The notes beneath the pieces were generated by a model. It saw only the letters and a program-made list of their open reading frames with translations, made no database searches and had not been told where the DNA came from. Made by a program: the position numbers and the translations under genes. Below are positions 1 to 6,985 of a stretch of DNA of 23,425 nucleotides, piece after piece (position 1 is the stretch's first letter; each line of letters begins with the position of its first letter). The stretch covers positions 1 through 23,425 of the forward strand of contig JBKCIQ010000161.1 of the NCBI GenBank assembly GCA_046302135.1, given 5' to 3'. This DNA comes from AM-1111 sp046302135. GTDB taxonomy: Bacteria; Bacteroidota; Bacteroidia; B-17B0; Aurantibacillaceae.

Positions 1-462
1 ATTGAAGATGGTTGTAATGTTCAGGAGAATTGCACCATACATATGTTTCCAGGTGTTACTGTTTACTTACGAGAAGGTGCACATATTGGTCATGGTGCAG
101 TAATTCATGGTGCCGAGATCGGACGAAATTCTTTGATTGGAATGAATGCAGTAATAATGGACAATGTTAAGGTTGGGGAGGAGTGCATCATCGGTGCTTT
201 ATCTTTTGTGCCTGCTGAAATGATTATACCCAATAGGAAAGTGGTAGTTGGCAATCCAGCTAAAATAATAAAAGACGTAAGCGATGAAATGATCAACTGG
301 AAAACGGAAGGTACAAAGTTATACCAACAGTTGCCATCAGAATGTCATTCAACATTAAAAGCTTGTGAACCCTTGAGGCGTCCGCATGTTTATTTAGGAA
401 GTGAATCTGCCGATTACAAAACTTGGAATGAGTCGGACAAGAAAAAAGGTGGGAAGAAGTAA
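1..462 (+). CDS. paaY: PaaY-like hexapeptide-repeat protein (gamma-carbonic-anhydrase/acyltransferase fold), 5'-truncated by window edge
   Basis: The reading frame is open from base 1, so the true start lies upstream; 153 codons are present. The visible part runs through left-handed beta-helix hexapeptide repeats (hydrophobic-x-x-G pattern: IEDGCN, GAHIGHGAVIHG, IGRNSLIGMNAVIMD, VKVGEECIIGA), then VGNPAKII and a helical tail with INWKTEGTKLY and a CEPLRRP segment. The order and the tail match the phenylacetate-degradation protein PaaY closely. PaaY of E. coli is a thioesterase thought to clear toxic dead-end CoA intermediates of the paa pathway. Family metal ligands would include the His residues of HIGHGAVIHG. 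A generic gamma-carbonic anhydrase is the alternative, but the C-terminal tail favours PaaY. If correct, other paa genes may lie to the left. The next gene starts 37 bases downstream on the same strand. Confidence 0.82.
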   Translation: MEDGCNVQENCTIHMFPGVTVYLREGAHIGHGAVIHGAEIGRNSLIGMNAVIMDNVKVGEECIIGALSFVPAEMIIPNRKVVVGNPAKIIKDVSDEMINWKTEGTKLYQQLPSECHSTLKACEPLRRPHVYLGSESADYKTWNESDKKKGGKK

Positions 463-499
463 TTCCTTACTTGAGTTACATTAAACAAAAGAGCAATTC

Positions 500-1435
500 A
501 TGAAGGTTAAATTAAAAATCACATTGGTTTCTTATGTGTTGTTTTCACAAAGTTTTTTTTTCGCTCAAACGGAATTACCAAAGACTGTTTTTGGTAGAAT
601 AGAAAGAATTGAAAATTTTAAATCAGCTTTTGTTACCTCAAGAAATGTTGATGTGTTGTTGCCGGAGGGTTATTCAACAAATGAAAAATATGCTGTTTTG
701 TATATTCATGACGGGCAGATGTTGTTTGATAAGGACATTACCTGGAATAAACAATCCTGGGAGATGGATGAGGCATCAGCGTTTAGTTACAAAGATGCTG
801 ATGCAAGAAAATTTATTATCGTTGGTATTTGGAATGGTGGTGTAACACGTCATGCGGATTACTTCCCGCAGAGACCGTATGAAATGCTTTCTGATTCGGA
901 AAAAGACACCATAGAAAAGCAATTAATAAGGGAAGGAAGAACCAATGATGTTTTTATACCCAATTCCGATAATTATTTAAAATTTTTGGTAAAGGAGTTA
1001 AAACCCTTAATAGATAAAAAATACTCTGTTCATTCTGATAAGAACAATACATTTATTGCAGGAAGCAGCATGGGCGGACTCATTTCAATTTATGCAATTT
1101 GTGAATATCCGGAGATATTTGGAGCCGCGGTATGTATCTCTACACATTGGCCCGGAATTTTTACATTGGTAAATAATCCCTTTCCTGAAGTTATGTTTGA
1201 ATACCTGGAAAAAAAGCTTCCCGATGCAAACGAACACAGAATTTATTTTGATTGTGGCAATCAAACGTTAGATTCACTCTATCCTAATTTCCAGAAAAAA
1301 GTTGATGCTGTAATTAAAAAGCACGGATACAAAAGAAAAAATTGGATCACAAAATATTTTCCGGGGGATGATCACAGCGAAGAATCATGGGCAAAAAGGG
1401 TTCATATTCCGATAAAGTTTATAATGAAAAAGTAA
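500..1435 (+). CDS. Secreted esterase of the esterase D/enterochelin-esterase family (alpha/beta hydrolase)
   Basis: The protein has 311 residues and begins with a Sec signal peptide (basic start, hydrophobic core, FFFAQ near residue 23). The rest is an alpha/beta hydrolase of the putative-esterase family (PF00756). The segment VLYIHDGQMLF around residue 70 is the typical first strand and oxyanion region. The nucleophile elbow GSSMGG puts Ser190 in place. DCGN (Asp251) is a candidate acid and DDHSE (His292) the catalytic histidine. It should act in the periplasm or outside the cell on an ester; the substrate cannot be read from sequence. Relatives include siderophore and carbohydrate esterases and bacterial S-formylglutathione-hydrolase-like proteins. 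The next gene starts 6 bases after its stop, so the two are probably co-transcribed. A run of nine T lies in the signal-peptide codons. Confidence 0.88.
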   Translation: MKVKLKITLVSYVLFSQSFFFAQTELPKTVFGRIERIENFKSAFVTSRNVDVLLPEGYSTNEKYAVLYIHDGQMLFDKDITWNKQSWEMDEASAFSYKDADARKFIIVGIWNGGVTRHADYFPQRPYEMLSDSEKDTIEKQLIREGRTNDVFIPNSDNYLKFLVKELKPLIDKKYSVHSDKNNTFIAGSSMGGLISIYAICEYPEIFGAAVCISTHWPGIFTLVNNPFPEVMFEYLEKKLPDANEHRIYFDCGNQTLDSLYPNFQKKVDAVIKKHGYKRKNWITKYFPGDDHSEESWAKRVHIPIKFIMKK

Positions 1436-1441
1436 TTGGAT

Positions 1442-2542
1442 ATGAAATTATCAATCAAGAAGTGTAACATATTTTTTTCGATAATAATATTGTTATTTCT
1501 TCAGTCTTGTCAGGTTGGAAGATTTGTATTCTACAACTTTGCGGATATTAAAGACCATAAAAAATTTCCTAATAGGCCACTGATAAATGATTCTATTGTT
1601 TTTAAATTTACTAACTCTCCAAGTGGCAAGTATCCAAAGGAATTAGATGGGGTTTCCTTTGACGAATATTTACGAAAAAATAAAACTGTTGCTTTTTTAA
1701 TAATCAGAAATGATACCATCGAGTACGAAAGATATTTTAGTGGTTACAATGAAAAGAGTATTGTGCCATCTTTCTCCATGGCTAAATCTTTTACCTCAAT
1801 TTTAATCGGATGTGCTATTGATGATGGTTTGATAAAATCTGTAGATGATCCAATTGCGAATTATATTCCTGAATTGAGTCGCAATGGTTTTGATAAGGTA
1901 ACCATCAAACATCTTTTGCAAATGACTTCCGGACTAGATTTTAGGGAAAGCTACATCAATCCCTTTGGACATGCCGCATCATTTTATTACGGCAGAAATC
2001 TTAGAAAATCCATCAGTAAGTTAAAATTGAAAAATGAAGCCGGTAAAAAATTTGAGTACGTTAGTGGAAACTCACAACTGCTTGGACTAGTTTTGGAAAG
2101 AGCGCTGAAAGGAAAAACCGTCACACAATATTTTCAGGAAAAATTATGGAAACCTTTGGGTATGGAATATGACGGTTCATGGAGTATTGATAAAAAGAAG
2201 AATGGGCTTGAAAAAACCTTCTGTTGTGTAAATGCACGTGCCAGAGATTATGCTAAAATTGGAAGATTGTATTTAAATGGCGGAAATTGGAATGGTAAAC
2301 AGATTGTTTCAGAGAGTTGGGTGGAGCAGTCTACAAAAGCCGAAAAATCAAATGGAAGTGCTGCATATTACCAACATCAATGGTGGATTCCAAACATTAA
2401 TGGTGATTTTATGGCTGAAGGTATACTCGGACAATTTATTTATGTGAACCCAAAGAAAAAACTTATCGTTGTTCGTTTGGGTAAAAAGGAGGGGAATGTC
2501 AGCTGGTGGACATTGTTTCCTTCATTGGCTAAGGGTTATTAG
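1442..2542 (+). CDS. Lipoprotein serine hydrolase, beta-lactamase/6-aminohexanoate-dimer hydrolase (NylB)-like family
   Basis: I start at ATG 1442, which gives a clean lipoprotein signal ending in LLFLQSC with Cys23 as the lipid-attachment site; an in-frame TTG six bases upstream is less likely. The 366-residue protein has the class C beta-lactamase/PBP4*-like fold (PF00144). SMAK (Ser112, Lys115) is the active-site SxxK. IKHLLQMTSGLDF is the typical helix after it. YVSGN (Tyr206-Asn210) is the second motif as seen in the NylB/EstB branch. HQWW and the GILGQFIYVNP block near the C-terminus replace the classical KTG. The reaction is probably hydrolysis of an amide or ester at the cell envelope; substrate unknown. 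It sits 6 bases behind the esterase gene, suggesting a two-gene envelope hydrolase unit. Real beta-lactamase activity is not implied. Confidence 0.85.
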   Translation: MKLSIKKCNIFFSIIILLFLQSCQVGRFVFYNFADIKDHKKFPNRPLINDSIVFKFTNSPSGKYPKELDGVSFDEYLRKNKTVAFLIIRNDTIEYERYFSGYNEKSIVPSFSMAKSFTSILIGCAIDDGLIKSVDDPIANYIPELSRNGFDKVTIKHLLQMTSGLDFRESYINPFGHAASFYYGRNLRKSISKLKLKNEAGKKFEYVSGNSQLLGLVLERALKGKTVTQYFQEKLWKPLGMEYDGSWSIDKKKNGLEKTFCCVNARARDYAKIGRLYLNGGNWNGKQIVSESWVEQSTKAEKSNGSAAYYQHQWWIPNINGDFMAEGILGQFIYVNPKKKLIVVRLGKKEGNVSWWTLFPSLAKGY

Positions 2543-2569
2543 CTTGTTCACTATTAAACTCTAATAAAC

Positions 2570-2722
2570 TTATTTAGGTTTAATTCTAACAATTTTGTTG
2601 TCTCGTAAGACAACAAGTTCACTGTTTTTCATTTTTTTATACTCTAATAGTTTTTCATAAACTTTTTCCAATCCCTTTAAAATTTTATTTTTTTCTTCTA
2701 ATTGAATTTCAAGAATTGTCAT
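2570..2722 (-). CDS. Small charged 50-residue protein, possible partner of the neighbouring zeta-toxin remnant
   Basis: Reading the minus strand from ATG at 2722 gives MTILEIQLEEKNKILKGLEK, then a Lys/Glu-rich helical stretch, then ELVVLRDNKIVRIKPK and TAA at 2570. The first 35 residues should form an amphipathic helix. The end (VVLRDNKIVRIKP) looks like a short beta hairpin of the kind seen in small proteins encoded beside Bacteroidota zeta-toxin genes. It lies 54 bases downstream of the truncated zeta-like gene on the same strand. Coding is supported by an uninterrupted frame, a plausible ATG, amphipathic composition and position, but the gene is short. If the comparison holds, it is the antitoxin-like or accessory partner. 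I am recalling that similarity from family knowledge, not from a search. Confidence 0.55.
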   Translation of the reverse strand: MTILEIQLEEKNKILKGLEKVYEKLLEYKKMKNSELVVLRDNKIVRIKPK

Positions 2723-2776
2723 AATGCATTTTTAATAGATTAAACTTATCGTGTTTTAAAATGTTTAGAGAGCCAT

Positions 2777-3079
2777 CTATACCCTAAAGCCATTTTCTTT
2801 AGCTAGGGCTATTTTATTTTTATAACTAAGTGTGGATAAGGTTGTCTCAAAAGCGAAATTTTCTCTATACGCCAATAATTCTCTAATTCTATTTATCATT
2901 ATTCTTCCAGCCTCAATAGATACTTTTTCCGGTTGAAAAGGGGATAATCCTTTTGCAATTTCATCGGCATTTACAAATTCTTTACAATCTAATATTTCAG
3001 GTAATATTGTAAAGCATGCTGTAGTTTTTCCCGCTCCATTACATCCGGCAATTATGTAAATTTTCTTCTCTTTCACCAA
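2777..3079 (-). pseudogene. Truncated zeta-toxin family P-loop ATPase/kinase (N-terminal half only)
   Basis: The frame encodes about 100 residues. It begins with a strand and Walker A motif, IYIIAGCNGAGKTT, followed by NADEIAKGLSPFQPE and FAFETTLSTLSY. These are the hallmark N-terminal blocks of bacterial zeta-toxin family proteins, kinases related to the UDP-N-acetylglucosamine kinase PezT/zeta. The family is usually near 190-200 residues. Here the frame stops right after KENGFRV, where relatives continue with a strand and the C-terminal lid and arginine motifs. Only about 50 bases separate the stop from the next small gene, so the second half is deleted rather than frameshifted. Starts available are TTG (3079) or GTG (3076); there is no ATG. 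It is most likely an inactive remnant. A functional short variant is less likely because the family's C-terminal half is gone. Confidence 0.7.
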
Positions 3080-3163
3080 AGTAAATTTAACGATTATTCC
3101 AATTAAAATTTAATTAAATTTAATTGTGTAATTTTTTGATTTTATAAAAAAATCTAAAACCTT

Positions 3164-3958
3164 TTAAACTGCAACATCTGCTTTTATGTGTGGGTGCGGA
3201 TCGTAACCTTCCAATTGAAAATCTTCGAATTTAAAATCAAAAATATTTTTAACATCAGGATTGATTTTCATTACCGGAAGTGGTCTGAAATCTCTGCTGA
3301 GTTGCACTTTTGCCTGATCCAAATGATTGGAATAGAGATGAGCATCTCCGAGTGTATGAATGAATTCACCAAGTTTCAAATCACATACCTGTGCAATCAT
3401 CATGGTTAAAAGTGCATAAGACGCAATGTTAAAAGGAACACCCAAAAATATATCCGCGCTGCGTTGGTATAATTGACAGCTCAATTTTCCATTGGCTACA
3501 TAAAACTGAAAAAAAGCGTGACAAGGAGGCAATTTCATTTTCTCAATCTCACCTACGTTCCACGCACTCACGATTAATCTTCTGGAGTCCGGATTTTTTT
3601 TAATTTGCTCAACTACCTGAGAAATCTGATCGATGTTTTTTCCTTCAGGAGTTGGCCAGCTTCTCCACTGAGAACCATATACCGGTCCTAAATTGCCATT
3701 TTCATCAGCCCATTCATCCCATATTCTCACGCCATTTTCTTTAAGATATTTTATATTGGTTTCGCCCTTAAGGAACCAAAGTAATTCGTGTATGATGGAT
3801 TTGGTATGAAGTTTTTTTGTGGTAAGTAATGGAAATCCTTCGTTTAGGTCAAAGCGCATTTGATAACCAAACACACTTACTGTACCTGTTCCTGTACGGT
3901 CTGTTTTTGTGGCGCCATGCTCCATTACATGACGCATTAAGTCGTGATATTGCTTCAT
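3164..3958 (-). CDS. thyA: Thymidylate synthase ThyA
   Basis: Starting at the ATG at 3958 the protein has 264 residues, the same as E. coli ThyA. It converts dUMP to dTMP using 5,10-methylenetetrahydrofolate. Family blocks are all present: DRTGTGT near residue 20, FPLLTTKK near 42, IWDEWADENGNLGPVYGSQWR at 79-99, DSRRLIVSAWN, the active-site LPPCHAFFQFYV with Cys146 (the E. coli number), QRSADIFLGVPFNIASYA, HTLGDAHLYSNH, and the C-terminal HPHIKADVAV with its final valine. The frame stays open 31 codons upstream to an ATG at 4051, but those residues resemble no ThyA and the length match argues for the inner start. It is divergent from ispD across about 140 bases. No dihydrofolate reductase gene follows; the zeta remnant does. 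Confidence 0.97.
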   Translation of the reverse strand: MKQYHDLMRHVMEHGATKTDRTGTGTVSVFGYQMRFDLNEGFPLLTTKKLHTKSIIHELLWFLKGETNIKYLKENGVRIWDEWADENGNLGPVYGSQWRSWPTPEGKNIDQISQVVEQIKKNPDSRRLIVSAWNVGEIEKMKLPPCHAFFQFYVANGKLSCQLYQRSADIFLGVPFNIASYALLTMMIAQVCDLKLGEFIHTLGDAHLYSNHLDQAKVQLSRDFRPLPVMKINPDVKNIFDFKFEDFQLEGYDPHPHIKADVAV

Positions 3959-4101
3959 AAATTTACAATACAAATTTCGCTTAAAGATGTAATTACAACA
4001 AACGAAAGGTGCCACTTTGGATAAATTTTGAAAATTTTTTTCGTTTTTCAAGCAATAATTTTCCCTACGTGTAAAGAAATTTTTCTTCTTAACTTAGGGC
4101 T

Positions 4102-4779
4102 ATGAAGATTTATTTGGTTTTAGTTGCAGGAGGAAGCGGTTCAAGAATGGGAAGTTCAATTCCCAAGCAGTTTATGGCATTGAATGGGAAACCTGTTTTA
4201 TATCATACCATTCAAAAGTTTCTGGATGCAGAAGAACATATTGATATCATCATAGTTATTCATCCATCTTGGAAAAGCGAGTTAAATGATTTATTGAAGC
4301 AATATTTTCCAGAGGTGAGATTTCAAATTATTGATGGAGGTGAAACGCGTTTTGATTCTGTAAAAAATGGTTTGTCCTTGGTAAAACAAGAAGGACTAGT
4401 GATGATCCATGACGCTGCACGTCCTTTGGTTTCTGTTGAGACAATTTCCCGTTGTATTTCGGAAACATTTCGTTCAGGATCTGCAATTCCTGTAATTGCT
4501 CCTTCAGAATCAATTAGAAAAATAGAAAATGGAAAATCTACAGCTGTAAATCGAGATGAATTTCGCTTGGTACAAACTCCTCAATGTTTTATGAGTGAAA
4601 TCATCAAGTCTGCTTATGAGGTTCAGTACATTTCAAAATTTACGGATGATGCCAGTGTTTTTGAGCATGCAGGGCATAATGTAAATTTGGTGAACGGAAA
4701 CCCTGAAAATATTAAGATAACTCAACCCAGTGATTTGGAATACGCAGAGTTTTTATTGAGAAATTCATCCAACAATTGA
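4102..4779 (+). CDS. ispD: 2-C-methyl-D-erythritol 4-phosphate cytidylyltransferase IspD
   Basis: This enzyme of the non-mevalonate (MEP) isoprenoid pathway joins CTP and 2-C-methyl-D-erythritol 4-phosphate. The 225-residue length is typical. The nucleotide-binding loop VAGGSGSRMG with Arg15, and PKQF with Lys22, are the catalytic pair known from E. coli IspD. GGETRFDSVKNGL (79-91), HDAARPLV (103-110), TPQCF, TDDASVFE and NIKITQPSDLEYAE follow in family order. The TGA overlaps a possible TTG start of the next gene, and the next ATG comes only 5 bases after the stop, so the nitrilase-family gene is almost certainly in the same transcript. The upstream region shared with thyA (3959-4101) holds no exact TAnnTTTG box that I can place with confidence. 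Confidence 0.96.
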   Translation: MKIYLVLVAGGSGSRMGSSIPKQFMALNGKPVLYHTIQKFLDAEEHIDIIIVIHPSWKSELNDLLKQYFPEVRFQIIDGGETRFDSVKNGLSLVKQEGLVMIHDAARPLVSVETISRCISETFRSGSAIPVIAPSESIRKIENGKSTAVNRDEFRLVQTPQCFMSEIIKSAYEVQYISKFTDDASVFEHAGHNVNLVNGNPENIKITQPSDLEYAEFLLRNSSNN

Positions 4780-4784
4780 TTCAA

Positions 4785-5585
4785 ATGACAAAACTCAGAG
4801 TTACTATTATTCAAACAGAACTTTTCTGGGAAGATGTAGATCGAAATCTTTCTCATTTTACCGATAAAATTTCTACTATTAGTGAGACTACTGATTTAAT
4901 CGTTTTGCCGGAAATGTTTACCACAGGTTTTACAATGAATCCTGAGAAAAATGCAGAACACATTAACGGAAAAGGTTTCAACTGGATGATTGAAACTGCA
5001 CGGAAAAAAAATTGTGTGGTATGCGGAAGTATTTCAGTGAGCGATGAAAATAAGTTTTTCAATCGTTTGTACTGGGTAAGACCAGATGGAACCTTCACCT
5101 TTTACAACAAAAGACATCTATTCAGAATGGCCGGTGAGGACAAACATTATCAATGTGGAAGTGAACAGGTAATTGTAGAGTTGAAAGGATGGAAAATAAA
5201 TTTACAGATTTGTTATGATTTGCGTTTCCCGGTGTACAGTAGAAACAGATGGGATTCAAAAAATAATTTTTCGGCTGAATATGATTTAATGTTGTACGTG
5301 GCCAACTGGCCTGAGGTAAGATCTCATCCATGGAATACACTTTTACTCGCAAGAGCAATAGAGAATCAGTGTTTTGTTGTGGGTGTGAATCGTATCGGTG
5401 CTGATGGTAATGGTATTGCTCATTCCGGAAACAGTGCAGTTATTAATCCAAGAGGAGAATTGCTTTCAAAAGTAAATCCTCATGAGGACAAAACGGAAAC
5501 GGTTGAAATAGATATTAATTATCTGCACGAATTCAGAAAACAATTTCCTGTAGGGATGGATGCGGATGATTTTAATCTTTTGTAA
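4785..5585 (+). CDS. Nitrilase-superfamily amidohydrolase, omega-amidase (YafV/Nit2-like)
   Basis: I start at ATG 4785 (266 residues); an in-frame TTG three codons upstream is possible. The protein has the carbon-nitrogen hydrolase fold with the full Glu-Lys-Cys triad: LPEMF (Glu43), YNKRHLF (Lys109) and QICYDLRFP (Cys143). The context YNKRHLFRMAGE and CYDLRFPVYSRN is typical of the YafV branch. These omega-amidases remove the amide from 2-oxoglutaramate or 2-oxosuccinamate and repair transamination by-products, so the enzyme is cytosolic. Further conserved blocks are ANWPEVRSHPW, LLARAIENQCFVVGVNRIG and HSGNSAVINPRGE. It follows ispD with no real gap. The pairing has no obvious metabolic logic and is probably just shared transcription. 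Confidence 0.9.
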   Translation: MTKLRVTIIQTELFWEDVDRNLSHFTDKISTISETTDLIVLPEMFTTGFTMNPEKNAEHINGKGFNWMIETARKKNCVVCGSISVSDENKFFNRLYWVRPDGTFTFYNKRHLFRMAGEDKHYQCGSEQVIVELKGWKINLQICYDLRFPVYSRNRWDSKNNFSAEYDLMLYVANWPEVRSHPWNTLLLARAIENQCFVVGVNRIGADGNGIAHSGNSAVINPRGELLSKVNPHEDKTETVEIDINYLHEFRKQFPVGMDADDFNLL

Positions 5586-5606
5586 AATATATCCGCACTT
5601 TATTTT

Positions 5607-5634
5607 TTGCCTGAACGTTTTACAAGTAAATTTG
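5607..5634 (+). promoter_or_regulatory. Bacteroidota-type promoter in front of pyrC
   Basis: TTG at 5607-5609 is followed after 17 bases by TAAATTTG at 5627-5634, an exact match to the Bacteroidota -7 consensus TAnnTTTG with a -33 TTG at allowed spacing. Transcription would begin near 5640, leaving a leader of about 10 bases before the pyrC ATG at 5650. No Shine-Dalgarno sequence is evident. Confidence 0.6.
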
Positions 5635-5649
5635 TCTTAACAGAAATAT

Positions 5650-6984
5650 ATGAGCATTTTAATTAAAAACGCAACAATTGTTAATGAAGGAGAAGTTTTT
5701 GTCTCTGATCTATTGATAGAAGACAAATTCATTAAATCCATCGAAAGAAATATTGAAGAAAAAGCTAACAATGTAATTGACGCAAAGGGATTGCATCTTT
5801 TCCCTGGAGTTATAGATGATCAGGTTCATTTTAGGGAGCCCGGGCTTACACACAAAGGTGATTTGTTTACGGAGAGTAGGGCGGCAGTTGCCGGCGGAGT
5901 GACTTCTTTTATGGAAATGCCGAACACAGTTCCGAGTGCGGTAACAGTAAACTTGTTGGAAAATAAATACTCACGTGCTGCGGAAGTATCTTTGGCCAAT
6001 TACTCTTTCTTCATGGGTACAACCAACAACAACCTAAAGGAAATCCATAAAGTAGATTATAAAAGGGTATGCGGATTAAAAATATTTCTCGGTTCCTCAA
6101 CAGGGGACATGTTGGTTGACAATCAGGATAATTTAAATGCAATTTTCAAAGAAGTTAAAACGATAATTGCCGTACACGCTGAGCATGATCCTACAGTAAA
6201 AAAGAACCTAGAAAAGATCAAAGAATTTTACGGTGAAGAAGATGTTCCTGCTTATTTTCATGCAATTATACGTAATGATGAGGTTTGTTATAAGAGTTCA
6301 TCTAAGGCCGTGGACATGGCAAGCAAGTACGGAACGCGTTTGCATATCCTTCATATTTCAACAGCGAAAGAATTATCACTTTTCACTAATAAAATTCCGT
6401 TGAGGGAAAAGAAAATAACTTCGGAAGCTTGTATTCATCACCTTTGGTTTTACGACGAAGATTATAGCAAAAAGGGGAATTTAATAAAATGGAATCCAGC
6501 TGTAAAGACATTACACGACAGAGAAAAAATATGGGAAGCGGTTTTAGATGGAAGAATTGATGTGATTGCAACGGATCATGCTCCACACACATTAGAAGAG
6601 AAATCTCAGAGTTATTACAAAGCTCCATCCGGCGGGCCTTTGATTCAGCATTCACTAAATGCAATGCTTGATTTTCACAAGCAGGGTAGAATTTCATTGG
6701 AGCAAATTGCATTGAAGATGAGTCATAATGTTGCAGATTTATTTCAAATTGACAAACGAGGTTATATACGTGAGGGATACTTTGCTGACTTAGTTTTGGT
6801 AGATTTGAATAAACCTTACACAGTTAAAAAAGAAAATTTACTTTACAAGTGTGGATGGAGTCCTTTCGAAGATCATGAATTTTCTAATAGCATCTCCCAT
6901 GCTTTAATTAATGGTAGAATTGCTTTCGAAAGTGGCCAAATTGTTGAAGGTGAAAACGGAATGCGTTTAACTTTTAATCGCTGA
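5650..6984 (+). CDS. pyrC: Dihydroorotase PyrC (Bacteroidota type)
   Basis: The 444-residue amidohydrolase catalyses the reversible ring closure of N-carbamoyl-L-aspartate to dihydroorotate in pyrimidine synthesis. Key blocks are DDQVHFREPGLTHKGD (56-71), AVAGGVTSFMEMPNT (79-93), GLKIFLGSS with Lys144 as the expected carboxylated metal-bridging lysine, VHAEHD (His176), LHILHIS (His235), and the signature IDVIATDHAPHT with catalytic Asp309. Metal-ligand HxH motifs normally read D-H-V-H; here the first His is Gln58, leaving His60. I recall the same DDQVHFREPG in other Bacteroidota enzymes, so it is a clade trait and not damage. The acyltransferase gene starts two bases after the stop, so both share the promoter at 5607-5634. 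Confidence 0.94.
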   Translation: MSILIKNATIVNEGEVFVSDLLIEDKFIKSIERNIEEKANNVIDAKGLHLFPGVIDDQVHFREPGLTHKGDLFTESRAAVAGGVTSFMEMPNTVPSAVTVNLLENKYSRAAEVSLANYSFFMGTTNNNLKEIHKVDYKRVCGLKIFLGSSTGDMLVDNQDNLNAIFKEVKTIIAVHAEHDPTVKKNLEKIKEFYGEEDVPAYFHAIIRNDEVCYKSSSKAVDMASKYGTRLHILHISTAKELSLFTNKIPLREKKITSEACIHHLWFYDEDYSKKGNLIKWNPAVKTLHDREKIWEAVLDGRIDVIATDHAPHTLEEKSQSYYKAPSGGPLIQHSLNAMLDFHKQGRISLEQIALKMSHNVADLFQIDKRGYIREGYFADLVLVDLNKPYTVKKENLLYKCGWSPFEDHEFSNSISHALINGRIAFESGQIVEGENGMRLTFNR

Positions 6985-6985
6985 A

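Noticed and set aside
2536..2567. Seven-base inverted repeat TTATTAG/CTAATAA at the end of the serine hydrolase gene
   Set aside because: An 18-base loop, an A/T stem overlapping the stop codon and no T tract make it too weak to call a terminator.
2724..2776. Frameshifted continuation of the zeta-like gene
   Set aside because: Other frames after the stop give only about a dozen codons before stops and no recognisable zeta C-terminal blocks, so deletion and not frameshift is the better reading.
3107..3126. Tandem-looking AATTTAATTA/AATTTAATTG
   Set aside because: Two imperfect copies in low-complexity AT sequence; no sign of an iteron array or protein site.
3138..3154. GATTTT/AAAATC hairpin after thyA
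   Set aside because: Six A/T-rich pairs with no T run on the thyA strand; expected by chance in this composition.
3959..4051. In-frame upstream extension of thyA to an ATG at 4051
   Set aside because: The extra 31 residues resemble no thymidylate synthase and the inner start gives exactly the usual 264 residues with Cys146 in register.
6386..6712. Minus-strand open frame of about 108 codons inside pyrC
   Set aside because: It lies wholly within a strongly conserved enzyme gene and its product has no recognisable domain; a shadow frame.
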